The notes below the pieces were generated by a model, which saw only the letters and a list, made by a program, of their open reading frames with translations, was not told the DNA's origin and ran no database searches. A stretch of 64,000 nt of DNA from Nectonema munidae (taxonomy: Eukaryota; Nematomorpha; Nectonematoida; Nectonematidae), in assembly GCA_030549495.1 (NCBI GenBank), contig JAUIRK010000919.1, forward strand, positions 927,001 to 991,000. Reading direction: 5' to 3'. Below, piece after piece: positions 46,963 through 59,869 of the stretch (the first letter of the stretch is position 1; the number at the start of each line of letters is the position of its first letter). A program made the translations under genes and the position numbers.

Positions 46963-48160
46963 AACTTTTTTAACTTTTTGGTATTAGGACTGTGAGCGTG
47001 TGTCAGAATTGGAAAATTGAATTTCCATAAAAATATGTGTAAGTACTACTTTGAAAGCATGGCACAATCTATTTTTTGAATGCATGAATATACTCAACTC
47101 ACCCATGCACGCTATTTATAATTCCGTTATGAAACACTTTTGAGATGAACTGCAATTTTGATATTTTTGTATTTAGTTAGAGTGCATTCGTTATACTATT
47201 GAAAAGACAGCGGTAGATGAATAAGTTAGTAAGTCCTACTTTTGTTAAGAGAATAAGACTTTAAATTGCTTTATTAAAATAAAAGCAGTGATAATGAGCG
47301 TAATTCATGCATCTATGGCGTGTAAGCAAATTGAAATAGAACGAGGATCCAAGAATTGACTGCGGGTTGGTTAAACACACTGTTCTAAAAATAGCCTATC
47401 ATGTTTCATATGCCATATGCATTGTTTTGTGTCTTTAAAAATGTCAAATTAATGATAAAGCATGCAATGCTTACTCCATACATTTTTACTTAACATAATT
47501 TCCTCTTACCTTTTTTAGACAAACATTTCAAAACAAGATGTAGATATTTAATTTTTAAATAAAACGAGTACATTTTTTGGTCAACTGCTTTCTGATTACT
47601 ATCGATCTTTCTGATAAAAAACCCGTTGTCGATTGAAAAAGGTGTGGCCTAGAATTCAACTTAATCCATATACTGTGTTCCCAGTCAATGAAGGCAGTTT
47701 AACATGCTTTAAAATAAAACTCTCCAATATTTGGGCATAGTAATTATCAAAATGATTCAATTTTTTAAATAACTAATTTATTTTTTTTTATTTATAATTT
47801 TAGTAAGGCCAGGTATGTCTCGACTAGAATAAATGAATAGGGGATAAATATTTAGCCATGCGTTCTTCATCCAAAAATCAATTCCGCTTTGATATATTCT
47901 CGCAAACACACATCATCTCCCTCCCCTTACGTCGCACCCCCTCAAGCAGCGTCCAACTTGATCCACACAAAAGTAATCATTTGCTATATAGCATAGAATT
48001 TGTCTTTATCGACCATCCATTGAAACTTTATACCAGCAACACACCCCTACTCTCTCCTTATACTTCTCTACCTTTCTTTTCTTAGTACCACATTTCACGC
48101 AGCTTTAGTTTTAACACGCCACACCTCATTTAGATCCTCGTATTTTTTTGCTTTCTATAA
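46963..48160. other. Intergenic stretch, no assigned gene
   Basis: Positions 47855-48085 form a C- and T-rich block with an open frame on the plus strand (beginning MRSSSKNQFRFDIF) but with no recognised domain. It may be a low-complexity host segment or transposon flank. Confidence 0.35.
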
Positions 48161-48161
48161 A

Positions 48162-49090
48162 AAAGTTTTACGTCGCTAATGAGAATATTACAGTTGATAA
48201 ACAGCTTCTTTGGGAAATGAGGAAGAATGCCAGGTAAAATTTGTATGCCATGCATGTAAACCAAGAAAGTTTGGTATGAAAATTTTTTGGGCGGGCGAAA
48301 TAGATTCGTCCTATGGATACGATGCTATTATTTATTCTGGAAAAGAAGGAAATAAAAGAGCTGTAAACTTGGCAAAGAATTTGTTTATGGCTCTGTGCAA
48401 GCCATTTTATAATACTGGTCGGAACATAACAACCGATAACTTTTTCACCAGTCATGAGCTAGCTGTTGCTTTGTTAGAGAAAGATTTAACGTTGGTGAGA
48501 ACGATTCGTTCTAATAGAAAAGAAATACCAAAGTCATTGAAGAATATTCTAATCGGGTACCAATGTCATCCAAATATATCTTTGACAATACCAACAATAC
48601 AATGATTGTTTCTTTTACTCCTAAGAAGAAAAAAAGTTCTTTTCCTAACGTCCAACTTTTTTTCTACAGATATAAACAGGGAAAGTTCTCAACCTGAAAT
48701 AGTTTATTTCTACAACCAAACGAAAGGAGGCGTAGACTGTTTTGATGGCATTATTGAAGAGTATACAAGAAAATCAGTGAGATGGCCTCTCATTATATTT
48801 TACAACATGCTTGATGTGGCATGTTTGAATTCCTATATCATATATTCAAAAAACCAAGGAAAACTGTCTCGAAAAGCCTTCATAAAGTGTTTAGCCTTTG
48901 AACTTCCTGAGAAATAGATGAAATTAAGAGCAAATAAAAAGACACATCCAAACGACGTGAGAGACTGCTTGAAAGTTTTTTTTATCAATCTCAACCTCCC
49001 TGTGTTTCTAAAACTCCTGGATGGTTCTTGGCTTGTAATAAATCTTCTAGAAGTAAATGTACTAAATGCAAAAGTTTACATGTCCATTGA
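48162..49090 (+). pseudogene. piggyBac transposase, C-terminal two-thirds
   Basis: Starts abruptly near NITVDKQLLWEM (first Asp, about 48186), changes frame, then is open from 48210 with VKFVCHACKPRKFGMKIFWA, NLFMALCKPFYNTGRNITTD and NFFTSHELAVALLEKDL (second Asp near 48440). After a frame change near 48600 it continues to YNQTKGGVDCFDGIIEEY and RWPLIIFYNMLDVACLNSYI. A Cys-rich tail, CNKSSRSKCTKCKSLH, ends near 49090. The N-terminal third is missing. The C-terminal core resembles the fragment at 61.1 kb more than the copies at 43.9 or 50.5 kb. Confidence 0.8.
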
Positions 49091-50459
49091 ATAAAGTTGA
49101 GAAAAAGATGTTCATAAACTGTGTTGATTTTTAAAATAAAATATTTTTTCAAATATTATATTTTCAATAAACATCAGTTTCCTAAAAGTTTTAATTTAAA
49201 GTCATCCTGAAAGGTGTCTACATTTTGTAGACAAATATCGGTTGAAGTGTATTAAAAAAGATGCACGGATTAGGGCTTCCCTACAAGGCTTGAGACTGTA
49301 ACTTCTGTATGATACAATTTTGAGGAAGGTGGGCTAATGCATGCCTAATATTCATGCTCTTATAAATGGTCATCTCACCCCCTTTATATTTTTCGCTTTC
49401 ATCAGTTTAGGTAGTAAAACCATTTCAGCTATTCCACTCATTTCCCATTATCCATGGCTTGGAATCCATATAATTAAAAAAAACTCTTCAAACTATGGAT
49501 ATTTTTCTTATATTTTAGCTCTTTGAGAAGTGTCTCATCAGGCCTAACTTTCGAAAGACGAAGTGTGGACCTTTTGTCTACTCTAATTTTTGAACGCTTT
49601 TTACTTAACTTTATAAAAAGGTTTTAATATAAGGTTTTTATATGTAAATTTTAATTTAATATTTAACTATATTTTCTGAAAAATAAATTATTATTCTTAC
49701 TTTTTAAAAAAAATGTAACCAATATATGATGCCCAACCCAATTATGTGGTAATGGGACAAATTTTTAATTGTTTGTAATCATTTTAAAATTTTTTTTTTA
49801 GATTTTCTAAATATTAGATATCTCGGACACTTTTGTCTTTTTTTCAAAAAAGGAACATTTTATTTTTTGTATTTTTTTTTTAAATTAACGCCATCTAATT
49901 TTAAAATCAATGTTGAATTTTTGTGCAGTCGAATTTTCAACAGCAAAATATGTTATTTCAGACACATATTTTAATACAAAAAAATTTCATGTAAAAATGA
50001 ATTAGATTTCATAATTTATGAAACATCGTTTTATAAAAAAAACAAATACATTTTTTCACATAAAAAGTGCATTCGATAATGAATAATAATTCATATAAAA
50101 TAAATTTTTATTTTTTTTTTTTTAATTGATTTTTACATTACATTTTGGTATTGATTTATCATATAGGATATTTTTAAACGTAGACGAGTCTAGTGAACAT
50201 ATTCATATTGTTAAACTGTCAACAAAACTTTAGAGCAAGACAGTGCTTGGCTCCATTTTAAACTCTATAATTATCGCTATATGAATAGTTATGAAGAACT
50301 GCTCTTTCTCTGAAGCGGTACCGACAAAAGCAGAAACTTAAATTCTTCCAAGTTTATTGAAAATCACATTCAACCATGATAATAATTTTAACAATGTGGG
50401 CATGTTATTTTTTAATGTATTTTACATATAAATTTTTGGCAAAAATCCCATCTCCTTGA
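49091..50459. other. AT-rich stretch between two piggyBac relics
   Basis: Long T and A runs. A phrase TTAACGCCATCTA near 49886 also occurs at about 37140 with similar flanks (CAATATGTT nearby), hinting at a shared untranslated or terminal piece of some transposon. Nothing else recognised. Confidence 0.35.
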
Positions 50460-51530
50460 TCAACGAGTTATTTTGCCCTGATGAGTGAGATAACAAAATC
50501 CTTTCGAAGTGGAAGCTTGTTCAATGGGAGTTGATGTTTCATATCCATAGGATGCTAGAAGAGTTCGAATGCCTCTTGGAATAGATGAACTATTTGCTAT
50601 AATTTGCATGGATCTTTCAGATAATGAAAGAGCCAAACATTTCAAAAAAAACTCCGTACCTCCTCTTCTAACAGATGGATAAAAATGAGGATCACTATGC
50701 TTCGCAATCACCCAGCTATTGTGGGTAGCAATATCGAGATAATTGCAAAAGGTAACCAGAGTCCACCTTCTTGAAAACTTATAAGAAGTATATTCTCGAA
50801 GCATTCGGTTACAAACATCTGCACCATCCTTGTATTTGTTGTATTTAAGTAGCGTCTCAGATTTGTTCTTACTTCCAAATATAAACTTATTTCTTTCCAA
50901 TTTTGAAAGAAAGAATGTAGACAACCTTAACATTTTTCTTTGCTGCTTCTTTGGTATATAAGAAGTGAGAGAAACGTGTACCGCGTAGAGAAATTTGCTT
51001 TTGCACTCTGCCAGATTCAAATTTTTTAGGTGTTCAGGGCGTATGATATGGGGTATACATCTTTTGTTTGATCTGCAAGTTCCACAAATTATTATATTGT
51101 GATCTAGAGACCTGCAAAGATTTATAATCAATGAAAAATCTATCGACAAAGATTCCACTACATTTATATTTTTACAAGAGTGGTTTAAATTTAACCAACT
51201 GTTCGTCAACGATAAGATATCCATTCGGTACCCAGTATTTATACAAGTTTTGATACACATAATCAGGAAGCACTCTAATAGGAGATATTTTGTCATCTAT
51301 ATTACGATGATTTTTATCATCAAAACGTATGAACACATGAATCAGTAAGAACATGTCACGGCTCAGAGATACGCGTAAAAAATGGATCTCCGTACTTCTC
51401 TAAAAACAAAAGTTTTACATCCAGTTTTTGATCCTTGGCCTGTCCAATGTGTACCAGGCATGCAAAATATGCTAGGAGATATTCAAATGAAAACTTTTAA
51501 TAACTGTACTTTAAATTTATCCAAGTAGAA
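50460..51530 (-). pseudogene. piggyBac transposase, central and C-terminal part
   Basis: Minus strand. From about 51500: LLAYFACLVHIGQAKDQKL, EKYGDPFFTRISEP, then VLPDYVYQNLYKYW and GYLIVDEQLVKF with the first Asp (near 51205). A 278-codon frame (51296-50460) holds HIIRPEHLKNLNLAE, YNKYKDGADVCNRMLREY, RRWTLVTFCNYLDIATHNSW and LKCLALSLSERSM. The region of the second Asp is poorly preserved and the frame ends at GFCYLTHQGKITR, where the Cys-rich tail would begin. At least three frame changes. It is closest in sequence to the 43-44 kb copy but in the opposite orientation. Confidence 0.75.
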
Positions 51531-53111
51531 TTTTCAGATCTAGAAGGGTAAAATATTTATATTATAAATAATCAAGTATTTTTCTTGAAGATGTTCTGAA
51601 TGATTGACTATATACTCAAACTTGTCAATATATATATATTTTTGACATCATATTCGAATGTATCATAAAAACAAAAAGAAAATACTAGATTAGATAATTT
51701 ATTAAATTGATCTAAATTTGAAGAAATATACATGATCTAATTTCGCACTGACTTCCAGCGATACTCAAGTGAAAAAATAACGGAGACCTCAATTTAAAAA
51801 ATAATTTTTTTCGGTCAAACTTGATTAGTTACTCTATTATTCTCTATGTCATGTAGATCTTTTATAATATTTTTACCCGGGTACAAGGCTTCTCAAACAA
51901 AATAGAAGGGATACAAAAAATGAAACAGAAGTAATCAAACAAACAATAATCTAAATAAGTACTGTATTGAACAGATCGTATGTTGTAATTTATTGAGTAG
52001 AAGTGTTGCAAAGAATTTTGGTTAGATGATAAGAATTTTATGATAAAAAATCACATAGTACGCTATTCAACAATAATGCGTTTTGTTTATACAATAAATC
52101 TAGTGAAATACAACGAGTGTTCAATGTTCACATGATTGACTTTTTGTCCAACCATCCGTCTTTCGTGTTATAACTTTCACTCCTTCTGGCGAAGGTTAAG
52201 TATTAAGTATTATAATAATTGTATAGGTAGACACTAAGTACAATCAGAAATGGTCCGTTGATCATTTGCTATGGTAACAAATTAATTTGTTATTTTTTTA
52301 TATCTATGGATATAAAATTAAAAATGCTTTTTTAAAAGTTTCTTTTTACCTTTTTTATTAAAATTTTTTTATCATAAGATTATAACTATGAGTATGAGTT
52401 TTTAAGAAAACGCGTCCCATAAAAAGGACATTGGTCGATGCTGGGAAGATATCAATTAATTTTAGATTTAATGATGCTGTGGGCATACACTAAATTTGTC
52501 GTACTTTGCTCTCATGCGTTGTAAAAGAATTAACTTTATCGATCCATTTATAGTCCTCAATTATAGTTAGACATTAATTTATTTAAATTATGAAATCAAA
52601 CAAGTTATAAAATTCATTTTTCTTCTGTAACCCTTAAGTCAGAGGTAAAATTTTCACACACTATGAAAAATAAAAGATATTTTAAAAAATAAAACTTCAT
52701 CAAATAAGTGTTTATTTACGAAGTAAAAAAGGAAAGTGCCTGTAGAAAAAAGAGCTGTTTGTTAATTTAAAACTTAGTGAATACCAGTCTTTTCCCTTGC
52801 AAAATTTGTGGAGAAATTTTCAGAAGTTCTTGAATTTAAAGATGTGCTTACATTTTCACACCTGGTAAAATCATGGAGCCTTAAATAATAAAATAAACTC
52901 ATTCATATCCTTACAGCTCTAAATTATTCAGAATATATTCACAATCACAAGGACAAAAGTGGATGGAAACGATCGCAACCCACCTACCAAAGTTCTGGAT
53001 ACACCACTGATGTATAATTTATAACATCGGCGTTCTAGTATCAATCAAGGGCAAGTCTCCTTCTTAGGAAAGTGGAGAAACACCTGTCCACGGAACAGAT
53101 ATACCTTACAT
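51531..53111. other. Intergenic stretch; possible hAT end near 53008
   Basis: TCGCAACCCACCTACC followed by CTGGATACACCACTG (52975-53010) reads on the other strand as CAGTGGTGTATCCAG, the look of a small hAT terminus, but the partner end was not found. No gene recognised. Confidence 0.35.
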
Positions 53112-53845
53112 TCTATATATGTGTTACAGCTCGTTTGGAAAATTGCCCATTTCACGAAGTGGACAACTTCATATATGAATCTTAAAAGTTGTTTATACCA
53201 TGAATTAGTTTAACATGAGGTAAAATTTTAAAATTCTAACTAACGAACCAACTAAACTCACTAAATAGATGAACTAACTAACCGACTAACTAACTAACTT
53301 AATTTACTCTCTAATTAACTAAAACTAATTACTTAAAACTTTAGGTAAGAGTTTCAATTAACTAGATAGTTAATTAGATATCTAGTCGGTTAGTTGAGCA
53401 GATAGTTAGTTAATTTGTTAATTGCTCAGTTAACTACTTAATTAGCCAGATAGTTACTTATTTTCTTAATTAGTTAATTTTTCAATGAGTTATTTTGTTA
53501 GTTTTAAAAGATAGTATATTTTTTTTAAAATAAAAAAAATAGTTTTTGTTTATTTTATTTGTTATTATAGTTTATAAAAATTTAGTGTTGAAAGTTAAAA
53601 ATAAACACTTTTTAACGGCAGTGGTGAGGGAGATAAACAATAAGAAGCACTGGCTCAATAAAATCCTTCAAAAATATGTTCAATGTAATAATTTCGTTTG
53701 AGTTTCATAAAAATATTTTCATTCTTGTATGAAGTTGCCCATTTCATGAAGTAGCCAAAACACGTGCCTACTTCGTAAAAAAGCAAAGAGATTTTTCCAC
53801 TTCGTGAAATGGCCAATTTTAGAAACGGGGTTTTACATATACGCG
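53112..53845. mobile_element. Terminal-inverted-repeat element with TAAC/GTTA core
   Basis: The left end (about 53119-53165: TGTTACAGCTCGTTTGG, AAAATTGCCC, ATTTCACGAAGTGG) is an inverted copy of the right end (about 53798-53840: CCACTTCGTGAAAT, GGCCAATTTT, AGAAACGGGGTTTTACA). Arms are about 45 bases with few differences, followed outside by ATAT on both sides. The interior holds a degenerate tetranucleotide tract that is CTAACTAA-like at 53240-53320 and switches to TTAGTTAG-like at 53385-53500. No coding. A related CCCATTTCACGAA word occurs at 58334. Confidence 0.65.
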
Positions 53846-54829
53846 TTAATGAAAATAAGGATCAAAAATTACATTGAAGTCATTTGTAGGTTGTATTATA
53901 AAAGTTGAGTCGAAGTATTAGAGAGAAAACACGCTTAGTTAAATTGGCTCGATAGCAGTGTATATATATATATATATATATGAAATTCGAGTAACATCAA
54001 TATTCGATAATGGTGGTATAATTGAATGAAATAAAACAATTACTTCTTGTAAGCGTTTTAGTAAAAAAGGTAGGAAAAGAGCGAAGCCATTTTCGAGTAA
54101 ATTGAATTAAAAAAGTCAATTTGTGCATCAATTTAATCCGAGTCCTTTTTCCATTGTAGAGAATCACTTATAAAAAAAGTTAATTAAAAGTTGACTTCAA
54201 ATGCAAAAACCGGCCGGCAAAGATACTTTGAAAGTATCAAAAATTTGTATTTATACTTTTCGACAATTTCCTTTACATATATTAGTTGTTTTAGCTTTTA
54301 TGAATAAAATTGCTAATCTCATTGCAATATGCTCGTTGACCTTCTTTGGTTAGCGAGACTTCGAGTTAAAAGAAAGAAAAATGTGAAAGTTAAGTTGAAA
54401 GTTAAGTAGAAATTTTCTCCCACTTTTATATGCAAAACACTCCTTCTCTCCTATCCACTCACAAACACACACATTTCAAAGATATAACTTCTGCCTTTCA
54501 CAATATATTTTTGATAATTTAAATTAATAGAAGTTCAAGAAAAATTGTCAGTTAGCTTCATTGTTAATTTGTTAATTAGTTAGTAATTATTAAAATTATA
54601 TTATATTTGTTCTGAAATAAATAATTTGTCCAAAATGTACTAACTAACTAACTGACTAATAACTATAACTCTCTAACTGTCGTAATAACACCCTCTAACC
54701 ACACCCAACTGTCAATGTCATATATCTAACATTAGCACTACCATTATTTTTTTACTGAACTATATGTTTAAACATAAGCACAACCACTTGCAAATAAGCT
54801 CTGCACGAACAACTATTTGTTTGAATCTG
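53846..54829. other. Intergenic stretch; TA microsatellite
   Basis: A TA array lies at 53961-53981 and TAAC/GTTA-type tracts near 54563-54590 and 54640-54685. No gene recognised. Confidence 0.4.
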
Positions 54830-57180
54830 TCGTAGATTTAGCATTCCAGTGTTGAAAGCAAAGCCTACTTTTCTGAAATAAATTTCTCTTTCTTCTTTCA
54901 AACAATGATTCATTGATCAAATGCAATAAATTGGGGCATTTATGTAGAGTATGCTGTAGATCATTCAATATCTCTGCGAATGACTCTGTCTCTTCCAAAA
55001 ATTGAAGGAAAATATCTAATAGATGCGGGATCTACTGAAAGCTTTGTTTTTCTGAATTTAGGCTAACTTAGAAATTGTGACTTCTAGTGGAATAGTAAAT
55101 ATGGCAACGCCTAATTATACTCAGCACCTACTTTATAGTAAAAATTGTATTTAAAGGAAGTACTCACTAAAAAGACATCTTGGAAATGACATAATACTAG
55201 GTGAAGATTTATGGCCTGATAAAATTTAATCTATGGGAAAACTTTATAGTGTTCAATTGTGCAGCATACCAGAATTGAAAGTGCAGCCTCCATCCTTATT
55301 TTGTGATTTGACTAAATCAAAGATGTGAGTAGTGTCATAAATTTATTTCTTGGTATCTGATTGATCAAATATAACTCAACCGACGAGTTGACCCCTTAGA
55401 AATTCTAGTGTTAACTAACGTAGTGCCACGTTTCCAAAGAATCATAGGTAGAATAACAACGTCTGCTAAGTTACACACTGTTTTGAATACTTAGGTAATG
55501 TAGCATTTGACGGTCATGATATGGAAGATCATAATAGCAATCCTTGGCATTTATGAATGAGGTTAAGCAAGTAATTATAAATTCAATGAGACTAAATCTT
55601 AAATGACTAAAAGTGAAATCTATCACTTGAGTTAAAGTTTGCATAAATAAGTACAAAGAGACCTCAAAAGAGTTAAACCTCTACTAAAAATGAAACCACA
55701 AAAACCCTAATTTCATTCATGTCAGACTCTTAATTCATGCAAAAACGTTACCTTTTAAACAAAGAAGATCACTAAGGCAACACTGCAAGTAAGGGAATCT
55801 AAAATGCGTTTGGTGGTGGAGACAGAGGCTAGTAACTTCGCTATATCAGCATCGCTAAACTTCATTCTTTTTTAGAAAAGCAAGCTTACGCCATAAGTGA
55901 AGCTTTAAGAGAATGGAAACATTCGCTTTTAGGACGAGATTTTAGGTTGGACCTGCAAGTATTCTCTTATATTTTTAATAGAGAGCATTAAGGTAAAATA
56001 AAAAATGACAAGTTTCGAGGTGCGTAATGGAACTTACATCATATCATGTTACATAGCGGAAAGCACTACCTCTGATTTTGACTATTCAAATTTGTTCCTC
56101 AATTTGCATAATACTTGGCAAGTGCACAACCAATTTCCAGATGGGCCCAATGTGTACACTTTTGGATAGCTCTTTATCTGGGTTAAGATTAGTGAAGAAT
56201 TAGCATTCGTGTTACTACTAGAGTTACTATTAGGGTTAGTGTTAGTGAGGGCTAGGTTTAGTGTTAGCGCAGTCGTATATACATACATTTACATATACAT
56301 TTTAAACACAAAGTTTCAAGAGCATTCATACCGTAAATTGATACTTCTCAGCTTTATATCATGCATAACAAGTGTAGTCATCCTGGAATAACAAGAATGG
56401 TGCATTTTATTAGAAACAAAATTTATCATTTTCAATTCAAGAGGTAAGAGAAATATGATTTGCAATGAAATTAAACCTGCATTCGATAAGCTTTCCTTTA
56501 CGGTATTGGTAAAAGAGCTACGAGACCTTGGGAAAGAATGAATATAGATGCCAAAGTGGAAACCTATTACCTAGCTCTAGTGGAAACGACTATTCCTTGT
56601 AGTTATTGATGGGTGTTTGCAGTTTGCACTTGTGTTTCCACGTAAAAGCATGGCTGCTTCAAAAACAACGAATTGCTTTACTTTCTTTATTTACAATCCG
56701 TGATTATATTCATTGTGACAGAGCTCTCCCCGTTCTTATCCCAAGAATTACAAGAGCTTTTGCTAAAAGTAGAAGTGGCAATGAGTCGCACTACCCCATC
56801 CAACCCAAACTCACAACCCGGTATGTGTAATGGGATAATTTAGAAAAGCATTTCTTTAACATTACACTTTATATATAAAAAAATGGGAATTCGTAAAGAT
56901 GTCCTTTATTCCATTCGATATTTGCTATGCAGAGCAACTGGATTCCCTGTTAATGTCATTTCCACCTCGTTCTATTTCTCAAGTTTTACCTTCTTGCCAC
57001 ATGACAACAGTTCTCGTATTTCTAAAAAGATACGATAATGACTTTCAAATGAAATCCGATATACATCCAGGCCTCGATAATAATCAAAGCGCCAAGTAGC
57101 TAGAGATTACTGTAATCAACTTCATTCAAACTGAACATGGAATCATAGATACTATTCGCTAATAATTGTATTGTACAATT
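54830..57180 (+). mobile_element. Ty3-like LTR retroelement fossil
   Basis: An old, heavily broken plus-strand retroelement relic. Parts recognisable in the expected order are a zinc-knuckle-like nucleocapsid remnant (about 54900-54960), a protease-like segment (about 55010-55220), an RNase H-like segment (about 55800-56030) and integrase-like segments (about 56510-57110). The reverse transcriptase region is hardly recognisable. No flanking LTRs were identified. There are many breaks, well over ten, and a degenerate GTTAG-rich stretch near 56195-56270 interrupts it. It appears ancient and non-functional. Assignment to the Ty3 group rests on the order of parts and general resemblance. Confidence 0.6.
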
Positions 57181-57484
57181 AACTTGTAACTCTTATTAGA
57201 ATAAATATAAATATATTGTGGTATCCGTAGCTCATTCAGTAGTAATTTAATATTTTAGAAAATTGTTATCGTTACATGGTGATTAGATAAAAAATTAGTA
57301 ATATGGTCATTAGATGTCCAAACCATGTAAAATATACATACGATTTTATTTTACTATTATACACTTTTTAGTATAAACATTTTAGAATATATTGCATAAA
57401 TAGCTTCTCAATTAAGCGCTAAAAGCAATGGATGCTGATAAACCTTTTGTTATTTGTTTACATATTATTTATTTTTGGCAAAGA

Positions 57485-57585
57485 CTTCATGTACCCCTTA
57501 CTGTGTTAAAAGAACCCCCAATATTAATATTTTTGTCCATGGACCCCTCTGTTATACCCTGTTGGGAAACCTTGGTTTAGACATT
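57485..57585. mobile_element. hAT-type element end (fragment)
   Basis: The end CCTGTTGGGAAACCTTGG near 57557-57577, read on the other strand as CCAAGGTTTCCCAACAGG, followed by GGGGTCCATGG, is typical of small hAT elements with ends of the GGTTCCCAACC type. Only one end is seen. Confidence 0.4.
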
Positions 57586-57589
57586 GGAA

Positions 57590-59869
57590 ATGAGATGTCA
57601 ATCTAAAAGATCTAGCTCCTATTGAAGATTTGTCTAAATCTCAGATCCAATCTCATCAAACGAATCTAATTATTATACTTTGCATACTCAAATCGATGGC
57701 AATGCTGAAAATGATCACCGTTACCCAAGAAGAGAAAGAAAGCACCACAACATTTACGATATGGAGAAAAATAGAGGCAGGGTTAATATCGTATATTTAT
57801 TAATACTCACTAACCTCACCTAACTTTCAATGTCAAGATCTAACTTTTTCTGTTTTTATTATGTCTGTGATGTTCCATGTATAGGGAAATTAGCGAATTA
57901 TCTTTAATTTGATTAAAACTTTTTACGCTCATGAGTATTTCGAGTAGGGAGTAAAATTACCATATATAATAATTTCGGGGGGGGGGGGGGAGAAACATTG
58001 GCAAACACTGAATTGTAGTGTGCGAATCCGTGATAAGGGAAAGAGATCTTGAGAATCGTGATAATGATTCTAATTCGGGGAAAGGGAATAAGGAAGTGTA
58101 AAATATCTTACTTCTTCCACTTATACAAGAAAGAACTTTGCTTATCTGTATTTTTTCGGCGTTGCCCGTACAATACCAAGAGTAATAACGAGCAATAGCC
58201 GCATGTGTGATAAGAAGATAAAATGAATTAAAATTAGATCTACATAAATTCTCAATTTCGTCCATTCGTTTCTAAGTGTTCGTCGCACTTTGTCACTACG
58301 CCTCGTCAACCACACGTATTTGGATGCAAACTACCCCATTTCACGAAAAAATGACTTTGTGTATATGTCGTAATGAGGAGTTGATTTTGCAATGCAGGTG
58401 AGTCCAATTTTGCTCATAAGCTGCAACATCAGATCAGCTTTGATTCTCGCTAACATGCCTAAACTGTTTCTCATCATAAGTTTTTATGGAAAAATCTTAT
58501 TCTTTAAGTTGATTCATCTATCTCACTATCTGCACATGATGGTGAAAGTGCTATTTAAAATACTACTAGCCTATTTCTGTCCTTGATTTATGTAAAATAT
58601 AAATTAAATGATTATTTACCTATCATCATTTGGAGAAGGAGACAAAAAGTAATATAGAAGAGAAAAGGAATTCAATGAGACAAAAATGACCGTATGATAT
58701 ATTCGATATATTAATTTTGAAATATTGCCATATGTCAAATATACATATGCATAGAGTTTACCTTGACTTTAAATACTGTTGCCTTCTTCAACATGTGAAG
58801 GACGTTTGTTGATAATGACGCGCGTATTTGTGTGTGTCGTCTTCTTTTCATTTTGCGCGTGAAAATCGTTGTACTGGAATATTCCACTTTGTTTATACTG
58901 TGTGGGTCAATTCGACACTAAAAATAAGATCCTAGAGGCCTACGTTAACGCAAATTTAAGATTCAGTGGACTTTGTCCAGCGCACGTTTTCCAATTGTAA
59001 AAATGACATTTCCTCATTGATAATATTTTCACAAGCACACAAAATTTTCCTTCATGACTGAATTTATTGGTAAAATTTGTTAACCGCTTAAACAATTGTC
59101 GATTATTCCTTCCTAACCCTAACCCCTTAATAACCCTTATATTTCTATTATCTATATTTCTACTATCGAAATGAGTTAACTACCTATTAAAATAAGTAAA
59201 CAAGTAACTCCTTAACTTAACAATTAATCTCACTAACTGATTCAAAATACATAAAAATATGCCTGGCCAAATGTCTGGCTTCTAGTTAACCAATCCATAA
59301 ATTCAATACAAATAAGCTCTTGTATAATCTTTCTTCGACTCCATATTTGAAATCTATGACAAATTAGGTTTGTCTGTCCTGACCTTCACCTCAAAGTTCA
59401 GAAAAATTATTTATATTTAAAGAAACTAACGATTTTATATTTAAAAAAAACCAAAATATTATCCTTACTTAATTATACTCACTGACTAAATAACTAACTA
59501 ACCATTATAAAAATAGAGATGTTAAATTATTATTACAAAAATAATTATTATATAGTAAATTTTATAATTAAATGTGGGAATGGGAAAGTATCTTAAAATC
59601 AATAACACTCAAATATTTCTTTTGTGGTTGTGAATTGTCTTAGCCAGTTAAAGTAGTCATTAAATAAACTACATAATTATTTTATGCGTTTTCTTGTTAG
59701 TTATGAGGCCCTTACTTTAAAATAATTTTAGAATAAAAATTTTTTAAAATAAATCATTTTCAAATCATAAGCCGTATCGGGAAATGAATACAAAATGTAG
59801 TTATTTTTTTAATTCATATGTTTTACATAACAAAACATAACATAAATTTATTAAGCGAAAAAATAAGCT
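57590..59869. other. Intergenic stretch, no gene recognised
   Basis: A G run lies at about 57977-57990. Short TAAC-type and CTAACCC words occur at 59110-59135 and 59480-59505. No domain, exon or repeat pair found. The frame at 57957-58265 (minus) crosses the G run and is not supported. Confidence 0.4.

Noticed and set aside
48168-48455. Minus-strand gene at 48.2-48.5 kb
   Set aside because: Antisense shadow of the plus-strand piggyBac transposase.
56195-56275. Interstitial telomere repeat
   Set aside because: GTTAG/GGGTTAG words are irregular and short; better described as degenerate tetranucleotide-like sequence.
57957-58265. Minus-strand gene of about 100 codons near the G run
   Set aside because: No recognised domain or splice context, and part of the frame is read through the poly-G/poly-C tract.
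59110-59140. Arthropod or other telomeric array
   Set aside because: Only one or two CTAACCC-like units, no array.
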